Notes: generated by a model not told the origin, from the sequence alone. A stretch of 64,000 nucleotides of DNA from Branchiostoma floridae (GCF_000003815.2 NC_049997.1:11132490-11196489), one strand, 5' to 3'. Numbered from the stretch's first letter, positions 33,501 to 43,850 are shown. Numbers and translations: made by a program.

Positions 33501-34018
33501 CCGCCACTACCATGAGCCGGGTTCCCGCCCCTCTTATCAATATCAACATCTTCAACGCAGTTAAAATCACCGCACAAAATAAGGGGCTCAGCCCCCGACA
33601 GAAACTTATACAAATTTTTAAAAAATCCAGTACGCTCCGCAGAAATGTTAGGAGCATACATGTTACAAACTTTGAAATTACGCACACCATCGGACAAGAC
33701 GACACAGACAACACGCCCACTATCGTCACAAGACTTTTTAACCACATCAAAATTGAAAGATGGAGAGAGTAAAATACCCACACCTCTAGATTGGGAGGAG
33801 CCCAATGCCCAAAACGCTTGGCCTCCCCATTCCTTCTCCCAGAGCACCGCTTCAGATGTTGACGAAACATGGCACTCTTGGAGGCAAACAACGTCAAATT
33901 TATGTTGACGGCAAAAGCCGAAAACCTGCCTCCTCTTCTGCGGACTACGGAGCCCACAGACATTGAGTGTAGCAATAAGAACCATGAGGCTACATAGAGA
34001 AGGAATGTCAAACAACAT
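30524..34018 (-). CDS. LINE ORF2: APE endonuclease and reverse transcriptase, 1164 aa
   Basis: This protein nicks the target DNA and copies the element's RNA into it. The N-terminus is an APE-type endonuclease: ATLNVCGLRSPQKRR, CLQECH, NMYAPN, LCGDFNCVED, CRLDRFYSS and TDHDCVSLSI occupy about residues 15-245. Reverse transcriptase follows at about 470-760, with NNKSPGSDGLPKEFY, RRPISLLNCDYKILAKVL, LDQAKAFDRVN, GVRQGCPMSPLLYAISLEP and the catalytic YADD at residues 703-706. Near the C-terminus CPRRNCRATETVTHAIWSC gives the usual zinc-binding CCHC of L1/Tx1 elements. All catalytic motifs look intact. The start is chosen because the endonuclease begins within 16 residues of it. It begins 14 bases after the ORF1 stop, so translation probably depends on reinitiation. 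Confidence 0.93.
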   Translation of the reverse strand: MLFDIPSLCSLMVLIATLNVCGLRSPQKRRQVFGFCRQHKFDVVCLQECHVSSTSEAVLWEKEWGGQAFWALGSSQSRGVGILLSPSFNFDVVKKSCDDSGRVVCVVLSDGVRNFKVCNMYAPNISAERTGFFKNLYKFLSGAEPLILCGDFNCVEDVDIDKRGGNPAHGSGGSTILKDICADFNVHDSWRHENPSKKVFTWRQPTKGIACRLDRFYSSKCLVVSNYCFLPAYFTDHDCVSLSILPDVKKKPGLWKCNVSILKRDKVLNDFKLAFNNWKTLKPGFPSLRAWWDDVKARTRSLLIRISCELARERRESMFTLNNELVDLTNKMNDGASSADILRRYECTKSSLSELSAEEARGAFVRSRVKQFVEGEKCTSYFVSQASSRSRQRRISSVRDSTGRIVQDDEEILDVFKLFYEDLFSAEPIDKCEANNLCNNLEGSLDPDEVSSLEGPLSLDELWAALRSMENNKSPGSDGLPKEFYVAFWDVIAGDLLSVFEEVFSSGELSQSQSFGVITLLPKKGDPLDPKNRRPISLLNCDYKILAKVLNNRLKMVAASVISPDQTCGIPGRSIQCNLLLMRDIVTYVNMNNFDCAIISLDQAKAFDRVNIDFLHLTLAKMGFGPVFRKWVAILYHNITSAVSVNGSLSSSFSLSRGVRQGCPMSPLLYAISLEPFAATVRADAAIHGLRLPGGREVKISQYADDNSAIVTTDESIRRLFAVIDMYNRGSGSLLNLDKCMGLWLGSWRKRLDCPKNFKWTSVSIRLLGGTFGSVNMPLVNWRERQAKFEAVLRKWDSFSLSFAGKVVVVNNLAFSTLWYIAPVFSPPESVVKDITRAVFKFFWSSRAEMVSRQTVMLPLDKGGWDLIDFGVKANCFYCRPFTNILDRPDLPWVQLAKYWLGFFARRFEPSSWSNSSPHSPEAPPHYSLMRKLTLEFVNASASKTWDKICTVQSLYKAAILARSHTPSACFLERGVDWSLVFSTVHNTLLENNLKELSWKVAHGALKTNYLTCSIWHRTPSPLCPRRNCRATETVTHAIWSCGEVLLTWTWVEGFIRRWVVSSFRVSRAVALYGVMSSTLKKCKRDVCTYILAVARSKIWWSRCQALFDNNFVFHIELVSLIKEALRFKLKMEFVRLGSESFLAEWCQSVRWASVRTGVLVLRF

Positions 34019-34032
34019 CGGAATGTGAGGAA

Positions 34033-35922
34033 TTAGTGGTACAGATCATCAATTCCTTCCACACCAATTCGGTTAACAAATTGGGGGTGGACATTGTAGA
34101 GGTGCTTGAGACATAACATCGTGGTTTTAAAAAACCTCGAACAATTACCAACCTTACAAGGCACAACGTCCCCGGAGATGCCATGCGCCTTTGCAAGGTG
34201 GGATTTCAAAGACCTAAAACTATGCAAGAGTTCGTCACAACCATGAGAAATAAACTGGTTGCACACAAAGACAGCCTTATTCTTGTACAAGTCAGAGGAG
34301 ATGACAATGGCTCTCGCCTTTGCTACCAAATCGGGACTTGGAGCCTGAGAGGCATCCGAAGTATCCTCATCAATGATGAGGCTTCTGGAGCCAACAGTAG
34401 AGTCAGACTCGTTACCGTCCACAGAACGAAGACTCTCCGAGGGAAACTCCTCGATAACAAGACTGGAGTCGGAATCCGGCTCCTTACGAATCTTTTTTCC
34501 TTTCGACAAAGTCTTTGCAGAGGCAGATCCCTCACTGGAATCGCCCCTACACCTTTTCCTGGAATCTTTGTCAGCAATATCAGAGTTGCCATCATGGCAG
34601 CTCTGACAAAGAAAGAGGCGATTATCGCTTTGACAAACTGGGCCCTCACAGAAAGCAAGGAGAGCAGATTCTGGAGTTATGTCTGCCTTGCACTGATGAC
34701 AAGACACCACCTCCAGAGTGATTGTGTAATCCAACTCACAACCCTGACACATGTACCGACGAGTAACAGGTCGGATTGGACTGGCCGCCTTACGCCTCCT
34801 TCTCTGGGACCGGGCGCGAGGGGCCGGTACCGGAGCAGCAGATGTTGAGGGTACCTGCTCGCTAGAAGAGGAGGAAGGGCCAGGCTTGGCCAGAGAAGGA
34901 GCGGCCTCCGACAGCACGTCCTCAGACGGCTCAACCACCGCGACCGGAGAAAACTTGGTCAGCGAAGGAGCGGCCTCCGACAGCACGTCCTCAGACGGCT
35001 CAACCACCGCGACCGGAGGAGAAGCCTCCGACTCCGCGACCGGAGAAGAAACATCCGACTTCACAGCCGAAGAAGTACCCGGGTCCACACTGCCAGGGTG
35101 ACCTGGAGGCGAAACAGGATCAGATACACCAGACTCTGCGTCAGAAACATGGGCCAGTTCCGACCGATCAGGCTTATTTGCAGCCTGAGGAACCCCTCCA
35201 TCATGGTGTTCACGGACCTGACTCACACCTGCCGGGAGCTCTTGGCTCTTAGCCCAACTGGCTCCCATCTTAATCCTGTTTGCGAAGGACAGGGGACAAC
35301 GGCGAGCCGTATGTCCCTCTGCCCTGCAACTGAGGCACACAACATCGTTGGTACAATCCATGGCCAAATGCCCAATGGACTGGCATTTGTTGCAAAATGT
35401 TACTGCACAATTTGCCGACTCATGCCCTTCCTGGTTGCATCTCAAGCAGGTACGGGGCTGCCCCACATACCTAAAGAAAACCATCCTCCCGTCATACATT
35501 TTCCATGCTGATGGGATATTGCATCCCGGCTTTAAAACTACTTTGTATTGCCGGTTCCCATTTTTGATGGTCGGTCTGTCCCGGTATGTTACCATACGGG
35601 ACGTGATGACGGCACAGTATTGATTTAACCAGTTCCTGACATAGTTGTCATCGAGCTCATACGGAATTCTTGTGGCCGTGACAATTATCTCCGCCGCCGC
35701 GTAAGATGACACATCCACGGCGTCTAAACCAGACAGTTTCCCCGCATACAATGTACGCTCGTGTACCGAGGAAAATGACACGTCGAATGAGTTTGGTCCC
35801 AGAGACTGAACAGCCTGAATGCTGCTCATGGGAGCCGAAACCTCGCTCAGCAAAGTAAACACTTGTTCATACGTTAACCGATCACGGTACACGGCAACTT
35901 TTATTGAAAGAGGACGCTTCAT
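34033..35922 (-). CDS. LINE ORF1: nucleic-acid-binding protein with three CCHC knuckles, 629 aa
   Basis: The presumed RNA-binding particle protein of the element. Three gag-type zinc knuckles are seen in order, CLRCNQEGHESANC, CNKCQSIGHLAMDC and CLSCRAEGHTARRC (about residues 155-215). A Ser/Pro/Glu-rich linker follows, carrying a 23-residue unit twice (VVEPSEDVLSEAAPSL). Next comes a Cys-rich patch (CQGCELDY, CHQCKAD, CEGPVCQSD, LFLCQSCH). At the C-terminus are two C2H2-like fingers (FVCNQ...KSHLAKAH and CKVGNC...KHLYNVH). No L1-type coiled coil is seen. The frame is intact. The start MKRPLSIKVAVYRDRL is the first Met after the 5' UTR. Confidence 0.87.
   Translation of the reverse strand: MKRPLSIKVAVYRDRLTYEQVFTLLSEVSAPMSSIQAVQSLGPNSFDVSFSSVHERTLYAGKLSGLDAVDVSSYAAAEIIVTATRIPYELDDNYVRNWLNQYCAVITSRMVTYRDRPTIKNGNRQYKVVLKPGCNIPSAWKMYDGRMVFFRYVGQPRTCLRCNQEGHESANCAVTFCNKCQSIGHLAMDCTNDVVCLSCRAEGHTARRCPLSFANRIKMGASWAKSQELPAGVSQVREHHDGGVPQAANKPDRSELAHVSDAESGVSDPVSPPGHPGSVDPGTSSAVKSDVSSPVAESEASPPVAVVEPSEDVLSEAAPSLTKFSPVAVVEPSEDVLSEAAPSLAKPGPSSSSSEQVPSTSAAPVPAPRARSQRRRRKAASPIRPVTRRYMCQGCELDYTITLEVVSCHQCKADITPESALLAFCEGPVCQSDNRLFLCQSCHDGNSDIADKDSRKRCRGDSSEGSASAKTLSKGKKIRKEPDSDSSLVIEEFPSESLRSVDGNESDSTVGSRSLIIDEDTSDASQAPSPDLVAKARAIVISSDLYKNKAVFVCNQFISHGCDELLHSFRSLKSHLAKAHGISGDVVPCKVGNCSRFFKTTMLCLKHLYNVHPQFVNRIGVEGIDDLYH
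34901..35038 (-). repeat. 69-base tandem duplication inside LINE ORF1
   Basis: GCGGCCTCCGACAGCACGTC recurs at 34901 and 34970, almost unchanged over 69 bases (23 codons). It duplicates the acidic VVEPSEDVLSEAAPSL unit in frame. Confidence 0.85.
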
Positions 35923-36250
35923 AATGCAGCTTTAACTAGAACCAAATAAAACTAAAAAGGAACCAAAATATGAGCAGACAGAGCTGCCAGAGACCCTGAA
36001 AAACACTACCTGTAAATCAGACAGCCTCCACGGGCAGCAAGGGTTGAAAACGTAACGTAACTGAAGGCGTGTAACCAAACTGACACGCTTAAAGAACAAC
36101 CAAGTACGAACCAATAAACTAGGCAGCCTCTCCGGGCGCTACTGGTTCTCAAACTAAATTGCTAAATTTGCCAAGGAGCAAGCCCAAGTGGAAATTTCCA
36201 CTCAGACAAAATGGACACCACTGTCTGTCTCAACCCTTGAAATGCAAAAC

Positions 36251-36473
36251 AGAGCAGCGTCCTACAATGGATGACCTCTGCCCCCTCTCAGCCCAGTCTA
36301 TATAATGGGCGGGGGACAGCAGAAACTACAATGCTGCAACTAGATTTTGCAGATGCGATACAGGGCGAACGCCCCACAATGGATGAACCACCTCTGCCCC
36401 TCTCAGCCCAGTCAACGCAATGGGCGGGGGGCAGAAGTAAACCACAATGCTGCAACTAGATTCTGCAGTTTTA
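36251..36473 (-). repeat. Two 110-base tandem monomers in the LINE 5' region
   Basis: Copies at about 36251-36360 and 36361-36473 share CACAATGGATGAACC-like sequence, CTCTCAGCCCAGTC, AATGGGCGGGGG and CAATGCTGCAACTAGATT. Each carries a GC box (CCCGCCC on the element's strand). Such stacked 5' units in L1s act as promoters, which suggests but does not prove that role here. Confidence 0.75.
36290..36318 (-). promoter_or_regulatory. Candidate LINE promoter core: GC box followed by TATATA
   Basis: On the minus strand the proximal 110-base monomer reads CCCCGCCCATTATATAGACT, a GC box and a TATA-like word a few bases apart. The other monomer has ATTGCGTTGACT at the same place and lacks the TATA word. 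Confidence 0.4.
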
Positions 36474-36608
36474 GATCAACTCATTAAAGCCCAGAGTTCA
36501 ACCGACTTGCAAACCATTAGATCAACTCAATAAGCCCAGAGTTCAACCGACTTTCAAACCAATAGATCAACTCATCAAAGCCCAGAGTTCGACCGACTTT
36601 CGAACCAC
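36471..36608 (-). repeat. Three 46-base tandem units at the LINE 5' edge
   Basis: TTAGATCAACTCATTAAAGC opens the first unit and near-identical copies start at 36518 and 36562. Each includes AGCCCAGAGTTC(A/G)ACCGACTT. They probably mark the outermost part of the element. Confidence 0.75.
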
Positions 36609-37024
36609 ATACGGGCAAAAACACATTGTCACAATGAAGTGATCAACGTGCCGAGTTTCATGGCTTAGTTAGACAATGGTACATTCCAGGCGAGTATTAA
36701 AACGCTCTTCTAGACGCATGTTACTGTATGTGGTCCAGCGTAATAAATCTACGCTTTAACTCACCATGTTTATATAAATATATATCACAAATTGCATCAG
36801 AAGGAACTTAGTTTGTAATAAAAAATAATGCATATTCATTGTGGGTCAAAAAGTTTTACAAAACCTGTTTAATGTGCCAATAATTCATCTGACATAAATT
36901 ATGATAATGAGGGGGGGGCTACATGTGGAACTCGGGATTTTTAAGCGTAGAATCTAGTCTAACTTACCAAAATAACATAAAATACGCGGCAAGGCACAGC
37001 TTTTTTAAAAAGATTTCTTGTTTG

Positions 37025-37147
37025 ACGTTTTTTTATGCGTTTGCATCGGGTGCGGCCGCGAGACATAAAGAAAACGGTACAAAGCCCGATAAAAACACAA
37101 AAAAAGGGTTTAAAAAAACAGCTGGAGCTTAACCTCTGCTTGGAGAG
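37025..37147. mobile_element. CTCCAAGCAGA-family element, right end only
   Basis: It ends with AACCTCTGCTTGGAGAG. Inside it has GAGACATAAAGAAAACGGTA then GATAAAAAC, shared with 43705-43850 in the same direction. The matching left end is not found here. Confidence 0.5.
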
Positions 37148-37519
37148 TAGATCCACTAACCCGCCGGTGCCCCTCCTCATGCATGTGGCAGGTGTGATTT
37201 CTTTACTTTTTATATCAATGCTATGTGATGAAAGCAAGAAAAATTATATATTTATATATACTAACTTTATCAACACTAGGAAAGAGATCTTTGCATTGGG
37301 TTCCACTGTTCCAAAGACATTAAGCAATCAAATGTCACATATGTAAGTCCAAAAGTGCATTTCCTAACCGTCAAATGTCGTTAACAATTTTTCTAGTTGC
37401 ACATTGCACGATTGTTGACAATTTACGATGTAAGTTAAATTCCCTTCAGGTGTGTTAATCTATAGTAGACAGGAGGGTAAATAACGTGTGGTGTGTCCAC
37501 GAGGAACGACATTTGAATT

Positions 37520-37790
37520 TGTATGACGAATGAATGAATGAGTGAAGGGGGCTGTGATGAGTAAGTGAATGAGTGAATGAATGAGTGGGTGGTGGGTAGG
37601 TGGGAGGGTGACTGAGTTTGTGAGTGGGTGAGTGAGTGAGTGAGTGAGTGAGTGAGTGAGTGAGTGAGTGTGTGAGTGAGTAAGTGAGTGAGTGAGTGAG
37701 TGAGTGAGTGAGAAAATGGGTGAGTGAGTTAGTGAGTCAGTCAGTCAGTCAGTGAGTTAATGAGTGAATGAGAATGAATGGCTTCATGGA
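37520..37790. repeat. (GAGT)n microsatellite
   Basis: A long GTGA/GAGT tract with interruptions (GAATGAATGAGT, GTCAGTCAGTCA). Confidence 0.95.
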
Positions 37791-40700
37791 AGTTTTGGAT
37801 GGGTGGATTGTTTAATGAATGAATGAAGGGATAACGTTACTACCAGGTGGTGAGTAGAGACTCCACCTTGTTGATATCCACACTTTCCAGAGTTACATCC
37901 CACGCTCTTTAACGTGCTGAATTCGAAGGCGTGTGAAATGGGAGTCTAGTGAGGTGTAATGTAGCTTTCCGGTCCGTATGTGTGTGTATGTACCAACCAC
38001 AGCTGGCGTACTTCAGCAGGCTTATTACATGCCTTAATTCTACCCACAGGCGATATCACAGGCATGATATGTGTCGCATACAGCACGTGTGAACATGGAT
38101 CTTTCATACAACTATTCATATTGTAGGATTTTTTATATCATATATTCAGACAACCTTGGATTGAGTCGAAGGACGAGACAAGTCATGCGATGGAATAGAA
38201 CCATGTGCGAAGGCCGGTCATTGAAAACGTGTAGCTAGTATAGAAATCAGCCCAACGAACAGAAGGTGCTGAAATAACAAGGTATCAAATCACTGCGATT
38301 TGCCTTATCCGACATTGTCTCTACTTGATAAATGTGTTCTTTGACACTACAAGCTTAAGATGACTTTTCAAAAGCAACCTATCTAAGCAATATTAGCCCA
38401 AGTCAGGGTTGATAACTTCAGTTATCAAAGTTAATTTTCTACAACTCTAAACCAACATTTAAGAAGCAAATATTCGATGCTGCGGTGGCGCAAGGACGCC
38501 GTGAAGTCTAATTTTTGTGGGTAACATTATTTAGGGAATCCTAGCGCAGCTTGTTTCTGTGCCGTTTTTAACCGCTCAAAGTATGAAATGATGATGCAAA
38601 TGTGGGGATATAGTACAGTAGATATCAATTTCATACAGATTGTCTTCCAGATTATTTCCACTTTTAACCGATCAAAATATTGCTTAGGTTGCCTTTAACT
38701 CCTTTCCTCGCGTCTAGCGGTGAAGGAGTTGTTCATCTATCACTTGTTCTTGCTACAAGGTGCTGAAATAACATGCATATGGTATGTACATGTATCAAAT
38801 CGCCGCTGCAATCTACCAGAGCTAGGTGAGAATGTTGTGATAATGTAGCGGCCGGTGTGACGCCTCGTGTCAGGTTGCCGAGTCTTGTCTTCGCGTTGAG
38901 CCCCGAAAATACGCGTGAAAACGCGCTAATAAGGAACTACCCGTGTTGTTGGATCACCTGACGTGGGTTTACTAAACAAAACAGCGGTAAGCATCTCTGT
39001 AAAGCCTTATTTGAACGTCATCAGTCACGCTTTTCAACAGACGATAAGGCATGACATAAAAATGGAAATCAAGAGTTAACAAGACTACCTATCACCCTAA
39101 TTAACAATACAGTTGCAGATTCAAGCAGTTCCAAAGATAGTCGCCAGGGGAACCAAATCAAACTCGTCTATTGTTTGATTACCCCACAAATGATATCAAG
39201 ACAACCCGGCATTCATAACTTATCAACATTAACTCGTTTGCAAAGGTATAACTAGCTTAAAGATCTATGAGATGACAGCAAGACACATGGCACAGACGAT
39301 TTGTAACATAACGTTAGAAGTTAACGTTATTACAATACAAAGTCCTTGGAATGTACAGTTCTAGAGTCCAACAAAGGTGAAAATGGCAGAGATACCGCGT
39401 TCAAAGAGTTTCTAGTAATCTTTGGACAAATCCCACTCTTTCAGTAACCACTACGATGTAGGTAAAAATTACGGTAATTACAGAAGGGGCAACTTAGAGC
39501 TTGTGATTACAGATCTGGACTGGGGTACAGTAAGTAGAGTGAGGTTGGCTGGAACTTATTCGGAATGGTTGTTTGTTCCACTGTTTGAACATACGGGTGT
39601 TTAACATGATGTTACTATCAACTCATCTGTAACTGTTAATCATCATACTGTCACTATGATGTGTTATATCATGTAGCGTTGGAGTTGATTTTGCTTCATA
39701 ATGATCTGAATTTCAGACAAACTATAGTCACACTTTTCACTGTCGTTTCTTTCATGTCATCTGATAGCGATTTGATATGGTCCTGCATCGGAACTTTTAG
39801 TCTGTGTTTTCGCAGTTGCTAATCAAGTTCGGCCTTGAGTAGTGACAGCAAGAGATCAGAGGATACATGTTACGTTCATCAAAACCTTATTTTCATGATA
39901 TATGAGTTACAGTAACAAGACATATGAAAGCGAGAAATCTTCAGGTTAGGAGCCTACCTTTCCAAGGAGATAGAAAACAGGGGCAGTCAGCAAAACATGT
40001 TGACCTTCCTTCCAAACATCTTGCTGAATGACCATGATCGCGTATGAGCTGTTCGAACGGCGTTTCTAGGGCGACGTCACCACAAACAACATTCCTACAG
40101 ACTCTTCATTCTCTCAGGGAAGAAATCGCCACAATCTGCTGCAATTTGTGGCTTAAGAGTCCTTCAAAGAAAAAGCTTTGGCCAAAAGTACGGACTGTTT
40201 AGAAAACCTTATGTCTCCTATGGAGAGAATTCAGGCGTGAATAACGTGTTTCTTACAGGACCAAGTTGTTGTACCGGTTTTACTGAATGATGCTCCGTGT
40301 AGAGGTGACTCTATTTAGTGACCCATGAGACATCTCCAGTCGCTTCAAGGCTAAGACGAGAAGACGCCTTCATGCAGAAACAGACTCAGAAAGAACGAAC
40401 TGTTTCCCAAAACAGATTGACAGACTTTTTCTCTTCACACTTAAGTTAACCCAAGAATCATGACGATGCATTTTAACGTACAAACTCTAAAAACGGGTCA
40501 ATTAGAGTTCCATGGCCTCATATCATCGCTAAATGATTTATTTTTTTCGAGGGACGTATCATGTATGTTTTTGATTGATTACCCCAATAAAATAAAGTCC
40601 ACTTTACATAAATTATATCAATTATCATTAGCGGCATCTCCCTCCAGCAAGGACGATATACGTTCCGGCACAATTCCATACTTAAACACATAGTGGATAC

Positions 40701-41739
40701 CCTTCAGGAGAACATTGATCACTCTCAGATAGACGCCCGTGTCTATGCAGACCTGCAAGGGTATACAACCAACGGTGGCACTATCCCTGTTTATTCCTGT
40801 TACCTACAGCACAGAAGCCGGACTTGGTCATATTCCTGCCTAGAGAAAACACCATCCATGTACAAGAAGTAACTGTACCTTTGGAACAGAACATTAAAGT
40901 CAGTCATGATCGTAAGGTCAATAAGTACACATCCCTAGTGTCAGACTTCAGAAGTGCAGGCATTTCAGACTTTGGTCAACCATTATTTGTTTTCACGACA
41001 GTCAAAACATGACTTTGTAGAAATCAGGGCAAACACCAAATAATAGTACAGATGAGCTAAATACGCCAATTGCCGACCCCCCCCCCCCCCCCCCGCCAAA
41101 TCATACGGTTGATACGGCAGTAAAAAAATTAGCTGTCGACATTTTGGACATGTTTGGACAAAGAGCCTTTCATACTATGATACCACCAAGGACATTTCCA
41201 TAAAAGCATGTTTTAAAATAAAACCATACTGTCGCCTTCATAAAAAAACATCATATTTCTTCACACATTGATAAAGTATGAAAGACATAACATACAAAGG
41301 ATTATCATAATAAACATACGACCTACTGAACCGCAAAAAATCTTAGAGTCAAAGGCTACATCCATTGAACATCGTCTATGCCCCAACAGTGATAACATTG
41401 TCCGCCTTTGTAATGCAAATAGAATGCACTTCGCCATTTCACACCCAAAGTCACGGCCATTAACGCCCAATACCAGCAGTGATAGCCAATTACCCTTGAC
41501 AGAACGATTACCATTGCCCGTGACATTGTCGTGACAAGCTCCCCTCTCACATGAATACATCTATACAGGCTTGTGACATGGTGTTACTTCTGAGTGCCAT
41601 GTTGGTGTACAGTGTACGCCTGTTACACATGCCAACATGCTACTGTTGTACCCAAAGAATTGAGGAGTGAAAAACACACCGCGGGCTAGGGGAACGAGTG
41701 GACTGCCTTCCTAGATCCTACAAGGGCGGCAAATGCTAC

Positions 41740-41856
41740 TCTCCAAGCAGAGGTTGAGTCGCGTAAACATAGTAGTAGTAGTACAGGGGCGCTCCTGTAA
41801 GACTACTACTACTACTACATGTACTATATCTACGCGACTCAACCTCTGCTTGGAGA
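41740..41856. mobile_element. Perfect foldback element, CTCCAAGCAGA family
   Basis: TCTCCAAGCAGAGGTTGAGT with the next six bases at the left is exactly mirrored at 41831-41856, a 26-base perfect stem. The centre is an AGTAGTAGT...ACTACTACT fold, so almost the whole 117 bases pair with themselves. Confidence 0.8.
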
Positions 41857-42516
41857 GAGTAAAAAATGCGATGGCCCCCGCATAGGAACCTGGTAATGTT
41901 GAATCAGTGGGCTTCCCCTAAAATAAAAGAATTCTAACAAAATCTCTGGAAAAAACATAATCTATTTTGGCATTTTTCCATCCCCTAAGACTGATATAGT
42001 CTTAAGATCTTACATGCATATGTGCAACACTTAAAATTTTTGTAGTCCCTATTCTCTGTACCAGTGTTGAAGAGTGACTGTCTCGTTTAGTTTTGACTTC
42101 AGGGGATAGAAACTCATCAAGGATTGAATAATCACGCTTTACATTTAAAAAATCCGTTTAGTTTTGAGGCGCTGACATTTGTATTCAAAACTTTAACAGA
42201 TGTGATTTCGATTGCAAAAGACGTTGAACTTTCGAAACGTGGCCAGACCCACGACAACAAGGTGAAATATCAACAGTCGGAACGGATGTAGCGACTAAAC
42301 CGATCGCACAGTGCACGTCATTTTTCAACAAAAAAACTTACTGGTGTTTCTCAATCAACAACAAAATAGCAAACCTATACAAAATATAAGAAGTATTTGC
42401 AGAGGTTAAAGAAAGCAAGTACAAAATATGAAAAAAAAAATCATTATTTATCATTACTGTGCGTTTTGTGAATTTACAATTATATGCAATGATCATCGAA
42501 TCTGGTCAGATATATG

Positions 42517-42649
42517 ATCTCCAAGCAGATACGCGGAGGACCGATGGCGTCGTTTTCAGTCTCTAGCATATCCTGTGTTGTTATGCTTCCGGAAAACTTG
42601 CCAATTAAAAAAGAAGCTACAGTCTTTCCTCCGAATATCTGCTTGGAGA
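42517..42649. mobile_element. Foldback element, CTCCAAGCAGA family
   Basis: ATCTCCAAGCAGATACGCGG at the left mirrors TCCTCCGAATATCTGCTTGG at the right, differing by only a few bases over about 23. The body is about 85 bases and has no coding sense. Confidence 0.7.
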
Positions 42650-43704
42650 AGTACATCATTGCACCATGTCCATGGTACGAAATATTGTTGGGCTGATTCT
42701 GCACTGGTAAATTAGCCTCCATATCAGGTACCAATCGGGCTGTATTTTTGTGATGACATGTCAGTTCCTTTGCACTCGGTTTCTTGTGGCAGTGCCTTAT
42801 GAATTAATGCCTGCCTTGGCCAAGGAGGCTACCAATGGACATAGCGTGATACGTCCGACTTTGGAGGTACCGAATCATGTCACAACACAATACGGGCTGC
42901 CGTGTTAACAATGGAGATCACAGAAAGAGTTAGAAAGGCGGGTTTACCTGAGGTCAGCTCCCTGTCAACATGATGGATCCGGGAGACACCATTATCTAGT
43001 TAATATTTCATTCTTTCTAATAATAACGTGTGAAGAAATTCAAAATGACGGACCGTCTGGTTATCAAACGTGAAGAGATTTACTACGGTACACGAGCAGC
43101 TCAAAGTAATGATTATTAAAGTATTACACAATTATACAATTGAAGCAAACAATGATCATACTAGTAATAAGGGTAATAAAGTATAGTAGATCTCGAAAAC
43201 ATGCCACGAGAGTGGCCACTATCTTTTCATAGTATTTATCATAACGAATGTTTTCAAATCATTGAGAAAATAAAATATTAAAAGACCAGCACCAGTAAGG
43301 CGTAGGTCCCAATTCTTAAACCAGGGCCCGGCCGGGTAGCTTTCGAAAACGAAAAATATGATTAAAAAGGCAACAAAAGATACAGAACGTAAAAAATAGT
43401 CACGAGCATAATTTGTGTATAGTCCTTGATAAACATTTTCATTTTTCGTTTCCGTAAACATCCCGGGCGGGGCCCGGTTTGGAAATGGGAGCTAAAAAGA
43501 ACTGTCGGCAACGTTAACAATGTACAACAATGATTCTTCCAAATGTGACATGTCTTCTACACGTCGTGATAAGATTGACATCTAAGACTACATGGTCCTC
43601 CTATCAGTGGGGAATGCTCGTCCAGAGGAAGTTGGCCCGGAAGAAGACAAGATAGTCAGGAATAGAATGAGCTGTATCATCCGTGCATCTGCCGTGATGA
43701 CATG

Positions 43705-43850
43705 CTCTCTAAGCAGAGGTTTGGCTCCGGCTGTCTTTTGACGTTTTAAGGCGTTTTTGTGTCGGCCAAATCTGTCTCGTTTAGGCGTGAGACATTATAG
43801 AAAACGGTACAAAATAAAAAGTCCGATAAAAACGCATAAAAACGTAAAAG
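43705..43850. mobile_element. CTCCAAGCAGA-family element, left end only
   Basis: It starts CTCTCTAAGCAGAGGT. Inside it has GAGACATTATAGAAAACGGT then TCCGATAAAAAC, the words seen at 37060-37105. Together the two loci suggest one parent element. Confidence 0.5.

Larger units (their letters stand above)
30200..36608 (-). mobile_element. Tx1/L1-like LINE with both ORFs intact
   Basis: A non-LTR retrotransposon on the minus strand: tandem 5' repeats (36251-36608), ORF1 (34033-35922), 14 bases, ORF2 (30524-34018), then a 3' UTR of about 320 bases ending near TATACCCAAAATAACAAAGG, with no long poly(A). The ORF1-ORF2 layout with an N-terminal APE endonuclease and no RNase H domain fits the L1/Tx1 group. 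Clade choice is from motif feel. Both frames are free of stops over 5.4 kb, so insertion is probably recent. The exact ends are not fixed. Confidence 0.85.

Noticed and set aside
30674-35623. Plus-strand open frames of up to 221 codons
   Set aside because: All lie opposite the two LINE ORFs and show no family features; they are shadows.
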